Below are positions 7,212-14,070 of a stretch of DNA of 14,661 nt, one piece after another (position 1 is the first letter of the stretch; each line of letters opens with the position of its first letter). A program made the translations under genes and the position numbers. The stretch lies in the NCBI GenBank assembly GCA_030628445.1, contig DAOVQV010000008.1, positions 1 through 14,661 on the forward strand, given 5' to 3'. This DNA comes from Phycisphaerae bacterium (GTDB lineage Bacteria; Planctomycetota; Phycisphaerae; SM23-33). Under the pieces are notes generated by a model that was not told the origin of the DNA, ran no database searches, and saw only the letters and a program-made list of their open reading frames with translations.

Positions 7212-7319
7212 TTACCATTGCTCCCCGAGTTGCTCCCCCCAGTTGAGATCAGCTGGCCCCACCGGCGCGTCCATGATTCCCAGACCAATGAACCAGACGC
7301 GAACCTTGTTATCTGTCAT
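7212..7319 (-). CDS. Possible 35-residue small protein
   Basis: An ATG at 7319 opens a 35-residue frame ending in TAA. A good ribosome binding site (GGGAGAAG) ends 6 bases before the ATG, and a plausible promoter lies upstream (7349-7377). The product begins MTDNKVRVWFIGLGIM and is rich in Trp, Gly and acidic residues, with a duplicated GEQ near the C-terminus from a repeated GGGGAGCAA. It resembles nothing I recognise and has no clear membrane segment beyond a short hydrophobic patch. It could be a leader peptide, a real small protein or a gene remnant. It lies just upstream of the structured RNA promoter on the same strand. Confidence 0.35.
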   Translation of the reverse strand: MTDNKVRVWFIGLGIMDAPVGPADLNWGEQLGEQW

Positions 7320-7348
7320 TTGAATCTTCTCCCGGTCTGCTGACCAGT

Positions 7349-7377
7349 ACTGTAGCGACGCTGGGCGGGGGTGACAA
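7349..7377 (-). promoter_or_regulatory. Minus-strand promoter overlapping the channel gene promoter
   Basis: On the minus strand, TTGTCA (7372-7377) and TACAGT (7349-7354) are separated by 17 bases, five of six and four of six matches to consensus. The start point would be near 7342, giving a leader of about 22 bases before the 35-residue ORF. Its -35 box overlaps the plus-strand -35 box by five bases. Confidence 0.4.
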
Positions 7378-7399
7378 CAGATGGGCCGGTGGGTATAGT
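7371..7399 (+). promoter_or_regulatory. Promoter for the MscS-type channel gene and possibly the downstream run
   Basis: GTGACA (7371-7376) and TATAGT (7394-7399) are separated by exactly 17 bases, each five of six to consensus. Transcription would start near 7406, about 34 bases before the ATG at 7440. Confidence 0.6.
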
Positions 7400-7439
7400 T
7401 TCCTTGGGTGAACAGACACCCCAAACGTGGAGAGCGAAT

Positions 7440-8618
7440 ATGGACCCTGAGAGTATCCTTGCCAGTTGGACCGATGTCCTTACCGAAAGCAAGTTCGTGG
7501 GCAACACGCTGGTGCAGTGGCTGGGCCTGCTGGGTGTGCTGCTGGGCAGCTTTATCGTCGGCAAGATCGTCTCGTTCGTGCTGGGGCGTCAGGGTAAGCG
7601 GCTTGAGCAGCGCGAGAAGGTTTATCTGCTGGCCGCGACGCTGAGGAGCCTGGCCGGGCCGGCTGGGCTGCTGATCCTGGCGGGGGGGCTGTACGCAGCG
7701 TCGATCTTCATGAACCTCACCTACATTCAAATCGTCACGAAAGAAGTCGTAGACGAGGCCGGCCGGACCGTCACCGAGACGGACTCGCAGACCAAGACGC
7801 TGCTGCCGTTCTGGCTTAACATATGCAGGACCGTCGCCGTCCTGGCTGCGACTTGGTTCATCTTCAAGCTCGTCGATGTGATCGAGTTCTTCCTGAAGAA
7901 ATGGACCTCCCGGACCGAGACCACGCTGGACGATCAGCTTGTCCCGCTCGTCCGCAAGACACTGCGCGTCTTCGTGGTGATCGTCGCGCTGCTGTTTATC
8001 GCACAGAACATATTCGAGTGGAACATCGGCGCGCTGGTGGCCGGCCTCGGTATCGGGGGTTTGGCCTTTGCCTTAGCGGCCAAGGACATGCTGGCGAATC
8101 TGTTCGGGTCGGCGACGATCTTCGCCGACCGGCCCTTTGCCATGGGTGAGCGCGTCAAAATCGGCGAGCACGACGGGTTGATAGAGGAGGTGGGCTTCCG
8201 CTCGACGCGGATTCGAACGCTCGCGGGGCACCTGGTGACGATCCCCAATGCCACGGTTGCCAACGAGATGATCGAGAACATCGGCCGGCGGCCATACATA
8301 AAGCGAGTCCTGGACGTGACGGTCACGTACGATACTGCGGTGGAGAAGGTCCAGCGGGCGGTGGATATCATCCGCGAAATGCTCGATACACGGGCGGAAA
8401 GCTTCCCGCCAGATAAACCCGGGCGCGTGTATTTCAACGACTTCAATCCGGCCAGCCTGAATATCGTTGTCTACTACTGGTTCACCCCGCCGGACTGGTG
8501 GGAGTATCTGAAGTTCAATCACCAGTTCAACATGGAGCTGCTGCGACGCTTCGGCGAGGAGGGTATAGAATTCGCCTTCCCGACCCAAACGCTCTATCTG
8601 AAGAAGGATTCCGACTGA
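7440..8618 (+). CDS. MscS-family small-conductance mechanosensitive channel
   Basis: A 392-residue inner-membrane protein, longer than E. coli MscS (286) because of extra N-terminal helices. MscS channels open under membrane tension and release solutes during osmotic downshock. Likely membrane segments: about 24-48, 61-90, 123-151 and 172-190, then the Gly/Ala-rich pore helix at about 197-215 (GALVAGLGIGGLAFALAAKD). The beta domain follows (FADRPFAMGERVKIGEHDGLIEEVGFRSTRIRT cut here into RPFAMGERVKIG 231-242 and EEVGFRSTRIRT 249-260), then VTIPNATVANEMIEN at 266-280, ending in the typical FPTQTLYL. The ATG at 7440 is chosen over an upstream in-frame start at 7371 because GGAGAG precedes it and the upstream start would lie in the promoter. 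The hydrophilic stretch at about 97-121 is an external loop. The next gene begins 159 bases later. Confidence 0.92.
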   Translation: MDPESILASWTDVLTESKFVGNTLVQWLGLLGVLLGSFIVGKIVSFVLGRQGKRLEQREKVYLLAATLRSLAGPAGLLILAGGLYAASIFMNLTYIQIVTKEVVDEAGRTVTETDSQTKTLLPFWLNICRTVAVLAATWFIFKLVDVIEFFLKKWTSRTETTLDDQLVPLVRKTLRVFVVIVALLFIAQNIFEWNIGALVAGLGIGGLAFALAAKDMLANLFGSATIFADRPFAMGERVKIGEHDGLIEEVGFRSTRIRTLAGHLVTIPNATVANEMIENIGRRPYIKRVLDVTVTYDTAVEKVQRAVDIIREMLDTRAESFPPDKPGRVYFNDFNPASLNIVVYYWFTPPDWWEYLKFNHQFNMELLRRFGEEGIEFAFPTQTLYLKKDSD

Positions 8619-8777
8619 CTGAAAGTGACAAGCGCGGCGGTCAGGCGATCCTGCATGGAACGAGCACGGCGACCCTCCAGGCTTGGGCACGTTCCGGCGC
8701 AAGTGACGAAGCGGGGCGAGAAGGAAGCGTCTCTTGGAACTTCGCCGTCCGCGGCGGTGAGAGTGGAAACCACAGCC

Positions 8778-9782
8778 ATGCCCAAACGCACTTGGCGGAA
8801 GTTGCTGTGTCCGTTTTTCGTGAGCCTCTTGGCGCTGGTGGACGCTGAGGCCCGTGCGGCGAAGCCTTCTGCAGCGCCGGGCGCCGAGAAGCGAACGGTG
8901 CAGTTCACCATGGTCGTGACGTTCAAGATCACCGGCGACCCTGCTGAGATCAAACTGATCCACTCGATCCCAAAGACGATCCGGAATCGCCAGAAGATTC
9001 TCGAGATTACCTACTCCCGCCGGCCGGTAAGGGTCTTCGACGTCGCGGAGGACCGCTACGCCGAGTTCCTCGTCGCCAATCCCAAGGAGGACTTTGAAGT
9101 TCGGATTCAAGTGACGGCCCAGCTCGAGCGGTACGGCCTGGGCCGTGCAATGCGCAGCGATACCCCGAACAAGGAACCGGATCCCGGAAAGCTCAAGGAG
9201 TACCTCGCCGCGGAGGAATACATCGAGGTGGATCACAAGAACATCCGGGACATCGCAGCAGCACTGATGCAGAAAGACCAAATGGCGACCGTCAAGGCGT
9301 GTTTTGACTATACAACGGATGCCCTGGATTACGGCGGGTACAACGCCAAGTCCGTAGGCGCCGTCAAGGCCCTTGAATTGCACAAAGGCGACTGCACGGA
9401 ATACGCCGACTTAATGGTCGCCCTGTGCCGCGCCTCGCGAATCCCCGCGCGCGTCGCCGGCGGATATGTGACCAGTTGGGACAACACACCCAAGCACTCC
9501 TGGGTTGAGCTTTACACCGACCGCTGGGGGTGGGTCCCTTTCGACCCTACGTGCGCCGACGGCGGGTCGGGGGTGTATGCGGCCCTGGAGAACCGGTACA
9601 TCTACCTCAATTATACCCGCAACGACAAGACGCTTGAGGGGCACCACCGATACTGCTACCGCTACAAGCGCGCCCCCACAGTGCCTGGATCGGTCAAGGT
9701 TGAAGATACCTTCACCGTCAAGGAGCTTCCCCCCCGGCGGCCGCAAGTTAAACCCCGATCAGCCGATTGCGAACCCAGGTGA
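8778..9782 (+). CDS. Secreted transglutaminase-like (papain-fold) protein
   Basis: A 334-residue protein with a signal peptide: basic PKRTWRK, hydrophobic residues about 9-21 and a likely cut after ARA (about residue 27). The frame extends further upstream, but the ATG at 8778 gives the clean signal peptide; the ribosome binding site is weak. The catalytic triad of the transglutaminase-like superfamily is visible: Cys206 in HKGDCTEYADLMVALCR, His240 in PKHSWVELY, and Asp256 in WVPFDPT. The RIPARVAGGYV motif (221-231) between them is characteristic. Residues about 40-125 form a beta-rich N-terminal domain. Bacterial members act as proteases, cross-linkers or peptidoglycan-related enzymes; the substrate here is unknown. 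The stop lies 3 bases before the next gene's start, so the two are very likely translated together. Confidence 0.88.
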   Translation: MPKRTWRKLLCPFFVSLLALVDAEARAAKPSAAPGAEKRTVQFTMVVTFKITGDPAEIKLIHSIPKTIRNRQKILEITYSRRPVRVFDVAEDRYAEFLVANPKEDFEVRIQVTAQLERYGLGRAMRSDTPNKEPDPGKLKEYLAAEEYIEVDHKNIRDIAAALMQKDQMATVKACFDYTTDALDYGGYNAKSVGAVKALELHKGDCTEYADLMVALCRASRIPARVAGGYVTSWDNTPKHSWVELYTDRWGWVPFDPTCADGGSGVYAALENRYIYLNYTRNDKTLEGHHRYCYRYKRAPTVPGSVKVEDTFTVKELPPRRPQVKPRSADCEPR

Positions 9783-9785
9783 AAG

Positions 9786-10964
9786 ATGAAACCTGAGCAA
9801 ATACGCGTAGGTGTCATAGGCTGCGGGCGGTTCATGCGCCGCCAGCACGCCCAGACGATCGGGCGAAGCGATGCACTTGTATTGCATCATCTTGCTGACA
9901 AGGACACGGGCGCGCTGGAGCAGGTGGCCCGGCGGTACAAGCCCGCCCGGACCTCGACCAACTGGCGAGACGTTGTCGGCGACGGAGAGGTGGACGTCGT
10001 CGTCGCCGGGGTCGACCCGAAGTACCACGCCCGGATCGCACTTGCAGCCCTGCAGGCCGGGAAACCCATCTACGTCGAAAAACCAATCGCCGAGACGATC
10101 GAAGCCGCCTTGGCGATTCAACGGGTTTGGAGGCGAACAGGTGTGCCCGTAGCGGTCGGGTTCAATCGGCGCTTCGCGCCGGCGGTGAAGATGCTCAGTG
10201 AGATCTTCGCCAGCACCGCCAGGCCGGTCTCGATCCTGTATCGCATCAGCGACGACGGCCGGATAAACCCGCCGCAGCGGGCCTGGAAAAAGCAGGACCG
10301 CCTGCTGATAGAGCTGGTCCACATCTTCGATCTGCTGAGCTTCCTTCTTGGTTCGGCCCCCGCCGCCGTCTACGCCGTCGAGGCCCGCTTCAACGACGCG
10401 GTGGTCACCGTCCAATTCGCCGACGGGAGTTGTGCGTCGATTTTGTCTTCGTCCTACGGCTCGCTGGCCCAGCCGAAGGAGCAGCTTGAAGCGGTGCTGG
10501 ATCGGGCGGCCGTTCAGATGGACGATTTCGTGGAGGTCCGCACGTACGGGCTGGCGGGATTCCCCCAGCGCAGCTTCTTTCCCGGCCGGTCCTACGACGG
10601 GTGTGATAACAGTTACGTCGAGGCGTTTGCCGAGCGCGGCCTTGCCGCCTACCTCCAGCTGCGCAAAAGGTACAATGACGCCATGGTCGCCTCCGGAGTA
10701 CTAACCGACAGCGGCGACGCAGAGGCCTGGCGCCGGGCGAGCGGGCTTCTTGGCGATCCGCCACCGCCACAGATCAACTACTGCGCAGATAAGGGCTGGG
10801 CCGAAGCATTGGAGAGCTTCTGTCGCTGCGCCGCCGCCGGGAACAAACCACCCAACGCCGACGCCGCTGACGCCGCACGAGCCACCGCATGCGCCTTGGC
10901 GGGAAGGCGATCGATTGGGGGAGGAAAACCAATCCGGCTCGATCCGGCCCGGTGGCTTGCGTGA
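9786..10964 (+). CDS. Gfo/Idh/MocA-family NAD(P)-dependent oxidoreductase
   Basis: A 392-residue cytoplasmic enzyme. This family oxidises or reduces sugars, cyclitols and related compounds using NAD(P). The N-terminal Rossmann fold shows RVGVIGCGRFMRRQH (residues 7-21, GxGxx motif), the VDVVVAG strand (69-75) and the catalytic EKP (98-100, Lys99). The C-terminal domain includes AVGFNRRFAP (123-132) and ELVHIFDLLSFLLGS (176-190) with the likely catalytic His179. This resembles the CHFxDxLRFLxG pattern I recall from bi-domain sugar-linked dehydrogenases. The C-terminus is longer than the minimal family (usually 330-360). The ATG overlaps the upstream ribosome-binding context (AGGTGA includes the previous stop). 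The kinase gene follows after 18 bases. Substrate unknown. Confidence 0.9.
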   Translation: MKPEQIRVGVIGCGRFMRRQHAQTIGRSDALVLHHLADKDTGALEQVARRYKPARTSTNWRDVVGDGEVDVVVAGVDPKYHARIALAALQAGKPIYVEKPIAETIEAALAIQRVWRRTGVPVAVGFNRRFAPAVKMLSEIFASTARPVSILYRISDDGRINPPQRAWKKQDRLLIELVHIFDLLSFLLGSAPAAVYAVEARFNDAVVTVQFADGSCASILSSSYGSLAQPKEQLEAVLDRAAVQMDDFVEVRTYGLAGFPQRSFFPGRSYDGCDNSYVEAFAERGLAAYLQLRKRYNDAMVASGVLTDSGDAEAWRRASGLLGDPPPPQINYCADKGWAEALESFCRCAAAGNKPPNADAADAARATACALAGRRSIGGGKPIRLDPARWLA

Positions 10965-10982
10965 TAGGGCGGCGATGAATCC

Positions 10983-11990
10983 ATGAGCGAGAGGCGAATC
11001 GACAGACAGACCATCCGGCGGATCTGTCGGATATATGATATCGGCGAGGAACTGCTCTCGGTGCAGCGCGCCGGCGGCACGGCGGGTATGAACACCAGGA
11101 TCCGCACGCAAGGGGGCGAGTTCTTCCTGCGGTCCCGCTCCACCGAGCACGCACAGACCCAATACATCCTTTATGATCATAAGCTTCTCACCGAGCTGGG
11201 AAGGTGCGACCTGCCCGTGACCCCGCCGCTTACCAGCAAAGACGGCGCGACGTTCGTCCGGCTGGGCGCGAAGGTATTCGAGCTGTTCAAGTGGGTCGAC
11301 GGGCGCCAGTTCGAGCAGGGGGACCGGCGCCAAATGACCGACCTCGGCCGTCAAATTGCGCGCCTGCACCGGAGCACCGCCCATATGACCCAACATAAGG
11401 ACAAGCCATGGGAGCAGGACCCGACGTACCTGCTCGGCGAGCTGGAGGCTCTCACCGAGAACACGCGCCGCGACGAGAAGACCGAGCTGCTGGAGCGGAT
11501 ACGGGCGGAGTTGGTTGAGTTGGCGGGCAACTTGTGCGCTGATGTCCGCGGACAGTTGCCCCAGGCGATCGTTCACGGCGATGTGCATCCGGGTAACGCG
11601 CTGTTCACCGCAGATCGGCTGGTCGGGCTGTTCGACTGGGACTGGGCCAACCGCCAGATGCGCATCACCGATATCTGCGACGCGATCTTCTTTTTCGCCA
11701 GAAGGTCCCCCAACGAATTCAGCGGTCGGGACATCTGGTCGTTGACGTGCAGTTTTCGGATCGACGGTGAGCAGGCGAGTCTGTTCCTGGACGCATACGA
11801 GGCCCGCAGCCCGCTGACGTCGGGCGAGAGGGAACTGCTGAGTGACTTCCTGGCGGCGCGCTGGCTTCAGGAGCGCATACGGGGGATGCGAAAGGTTCCC
11901 GTCGAGCAGAGACTTGGGTTTCTGGATCGCGGGGATCTGTTAGACGTACTGGAACATCTGAAGAGCTTCGCTATCCCCCAGAGCAGTTAA
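10983..11990 (+). CDS. APH-fold phosphotransferase (aminoglycoside phosphotransferase / homoserine kinase type II superfamily)
   Basis: A 335-residue cytoplasmic kinase. Visible motifs: a nucleotide-binding N-lobe with GGTAGMNTRI (31-40) and GEFFLRSRS (45-53), the Brenner motif IVHGDVHPGNALF (196-208) with catalytic Asp200, and the metal-binding FDWDWANRQ (217-225). The N-lobe has Arg where many members have the ATP-positioning Lys. The family phosphorylates hydroxyl groups of antibiotics, homoserine, choline and sugars. Its place right after a Gfo/Idh/MocA enzyme points to a sugar or cyclitol rather than a drug; this is inference. Start is ATG at 10983 with a weak AGGGCGG about 10 bases upstream. 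It faces the beta-helix lipoprotein gene; no clear terminator separates them. Confidence 0.85.
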   Translation: MSERRIDRQTIRRICRIYDIGEELLSVQRAGGTAGMNTRIRTQGGEFFLRSRSTEHAQTQYILYDHKLLTELGRCDLPVTPPLTSKDGATFVRLGAKVFELFKWVDGRQFEQGDRRQMTDLGRQIARLHRSTAHMTQHKDKPWEQDPTYLLGELEALTENTRRDEKTELLERIRAELVELAGNLCADVRGQLPQAIVHGDVHPGNALFTADRLVGLFDWDWANRQMRITDICDAIFFFARRSPNEFSGRDIWSLTCSFRIDGEQASLFLDAYEARSPLTSGERELLSDFLAARWLQERIRGMRKVPVEQRLGFLDRGDLLDVLEHLKSFAIPQSS

Positions 11991-12062
11991 AGTTTCGGTG
12001 TATCGTTTGGGTATCGATGACGACCCGCGGCTGGGCCCCTGCTCCGTCGGGGATTTCGTCAC

Positions 12063-13763
12063 CTACCTGCTCATCCGCGCTCGCGCGAAAGCGCCCGTAT
12101 CCTTGGGATCCACGCCGATTGTGTTCTGATCCTCCCGGCCGGCCTCGTACGCCCCGATGTCCGGTGCCGCCCCGGCGAAGTAGCCCGGCTCGCAGCCCGG
12201 CAGCGCCCGGTCGAACTTGCTGGAAAGATCTGCGCCTGCGTCAATGGCTGGGCTGTCTTTGTGCAGATGATAGGTCCGCAGGTCAATCCCGCCCTGATCG
12301 GGTCCGGCGACGCCCACGCCGTGTAGCTCGTATCCCGTCTTGGGCGGCTCAGAAGGCGATGAGGAGGTGTACAGGTTGTAATCGATGTGGTCCGGGGCCA
12401 TGTTTCCCGTAAACGGCTGATCCCGGGCCGGGTCGACCGGCTCGTATTGGCGTGTGCCCAAGAAAATGTTGTTGAGGAACCAGAAGCCCTCGGTGTGGTA
12501 GCTGCGGTTCCAGTGCAGCGGGCGGCGCGTATGCATTGTGTTGTGGTAGAAATAGACCGTCGCTTTGCTGTCGTGGAACGACCAGGCGTTGGCCCCGTCG
12601 AAGACGTTGCGGTAGACGTACAGCGGCCCGGCGACGGGGAACTTGATCCGCATGCCCGTACCTTCTTTCCGCAGCCAATTGTGGTGCCAACGGCAGTTGA
12701 CCCCGCCGGCGTTAGGCTCGAGGCTGTCGTCCAACACATCGACGATAAGGTTATGGTGCACGTTGGTATTCTGCATGAGGTTCGGATCGCGCTGGTCGGA
12801 CTTCGTCTCGATCCCGTCGTGGGTTTCGTGGACGTAGTTGTAGCAGATCTCGTTGCCGTTTCCGGCGTTCCGCAGCTCGATGCCCCTGTGGTCGCTGTAA
12901 CCGTAGTCCTTGAAGACGTTCCAGATGTAGGCGTTCTTCCCGCCGGCCGTCGGGAAACAGGGATTCAGCGTGATGTCGCAGCGGCGGACGACGCTGTTGC
13001 GGGTCTTGTCCGCCATCCAGACGCCGTGCGTGGTGCCGGTGATGCTGCAGTACTCGACGATGCTGCCTTCGGTGTCGGCGGTGTGGACGCCCCAGAAGGC
13101 GTTTTGGAGCACTAAGCCGCGAACGACGCAGTGATCTACGCCTCGGATCGCCACCGCCGCCTCCTGTGGGGCGACGGCGATGCTCACCGCCGAGGGGTTC
13201 CTGCCGCCGGCGAAGCGGATCAGCAGCTCGCCCTGATCGCTGCGGTACATCCACAGCCCGCCGATATGGACCAGCTCGGCGTCGGGCTTGGTCTTCTTCC
13301 CGCCCTTGACGCCTTTGACGAAGACCTCGGCCGCACCGTCCTTGGACTCGCTGAGGCCCGGGACGAACTTGGCATCGGCCGTCAGATTGAACGGTTGAAA
13401 CGGAATCCCAGCTCGATAGGCCCCCGGTGCCAGGTCCGGCGCCTCAACCCATTGTGGAGTCCAGTCAATCGAGCCGTCTATTACCGCCCCGGGTTGGCCC
13501 TCAAGGACCAGTGGCGCCTCGGGCGTGCCCCCGGCGACGAAGCGCACCCGCTCGCGATACACGCCCGGGGTAACCACGATGTGATCGCCCGCGCCGGCGC
13601 CGTCCAGCGCCCGCTGGATCGTCCGGAAAGGCTGACGGGCGCTGCCCGGCCCGGTGTCGTCCCCGGCCGGGTCGACGAAGTACCCCCGCCCGGTGGACTG
13701 GCATGCGCCCAGGAAAACTATCGCCAGAAACGCCGCTACCACCACCGTCCCGGAATAAATCAT
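12063..13763 (-). CDS. Right-handed beta-helix surface lipoprotein
   Basis: A 566-residue protein with a lipoprotein signal: hydrophobic residues about 5-19 and lipobox L18-G-A-C21. It starts YFVDPAGDDTGPGSARQPF (28-46) and has AGDHIVVTPGVYRERV (58-73), the opening pattern of many parallel beta-helix carbohydrate-binding or carbohydrate-cleaving proteins. Residues about 205-440 hold repeated short strands with Asn, His and Val (NYVHETHDGIE, NVHHNLIVDV, RWHHNWL, YFYHNTMH), as in PbH1-type repeats. The C-terminus has DSPAIDAGADLSS (503-515) and PDIGAYE (534-540), common in exported planctomycete and Bacteroidetes beta-helix proteins. An enzyme role such as polysaccharide lyase or hydrolase is possible; I cannot identify catalytic residues. 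AAAGGT lies 8 bases before the ATG. It is transcribed alone, convergent with the kinase gene. Confidence 0.85.
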   Translation of the reverse strand: MIYSGTVVVAAFLAIVFLGACQSTGRGYFVDPAGDDTGPGSARQPFRTIQRALDGAGAGDHIVVTPGVYRERVRFVAGGTPEAPLVLEGQPGAVIDGSIDWTPQWVEAPDLAPGAYRAGIPFQPFNLTADAKFVPGLSESKDGAAEVFVKGVKGGKKTKPDAELVHIGGLWMYRSDQGELLIRFAGGRNPSAVSIAVAPQEAAVAIRGVDHCVVRGLVLQNAFWGVHTADTEGSIVEYCSITGTTHGVWMADKTRNSVVRRCDITLNPCFPTAGGKNAYIWNVFKDYGYSDHRGIELRNAGNGNEICYNYVHETHDGIETKSDQRDPNLMQNTNVHHNLIVDVLDDSLEPNAGGVNCRWHHNWLRKEGTGMRIKFPVAGPLYVYRNVFDGANAWSFHDSKATVYFYHNTMHTRRPLHWNRSYHTEGFWFLNNIFLGTRQYEPVDPARDQPFTGNMAPDHIDYNLYTSSSPSEPPKTGYELHGVGVAGPDQGGIDLRTYHLHKDSPAIDAGADLSSKFDRALPGCEPGYFAGAAPDIGAYEAGREDQNTIGVDPKDTGAFARARMSR

Positions 13764-14070
13764 GCCACAGACCTTTACTCAACCCCACATTCTCATTTGA
13801 TCTCTTGTGCGTAACCGCTACGGACAATTCCGCCATGTATTGTACGGCACAAGACGGCTCCGGCAAGGTCGATCGAGCTTGAACGGGCGGGACGCGGAGG
13901 ATATGTGCTTAGGGAAAAGCGATTCAAGAGCGCAAAAGAAATATTCTTGAATTTTAGATTTATTCTTGCACACATCGACTACTTCTTGTAGAGACTCACG
14001 TTAGTACGTGCCAGTTGGAAAGTCAACAGGTGTCTCGAACGAAGTGTCTTCAACACGGAAGGAGAAGAAC
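13764..14070. other. Divergent intergenic region between the beta-helix gene and the DUF3034 gene
   Basis: About 307 bases without a gene. It holds the minus-strand promoter candidate for the beta-helix gene. An AT-rich patch (about 13930-13970) contains an 8-base perfect inverted repeat: ATTCAAGA at 13922-13929 and TCTTGAAT at 13945-13952, 15 bases apart. This could be an operator or part of the plus-strand promoter region. I could not find a convincing plus-strand -35/-10 pair. Confidence 0.55.
13839..13866 (-). promoter_or_regulatory. Possible promoter for the beta-helix lipoprotein gene
   Basis: On the minus strand, TTGCCG (13861-13866) and TACAAT (13839-13844) are 16 bases apart, four of six and five of six to consensus. 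The transcript would have a leader of about 70 bases before the ATG at 13763. Confidence 0.35.

Noticed and set aside
8073..9383. Long 436-codon minus-strand ORF opposite the channel and transglutaminase genes
   Set aside because: It is antisense to two well-supported genes with conserved motifs; long antisense frames are expected in GC-rich DNA.
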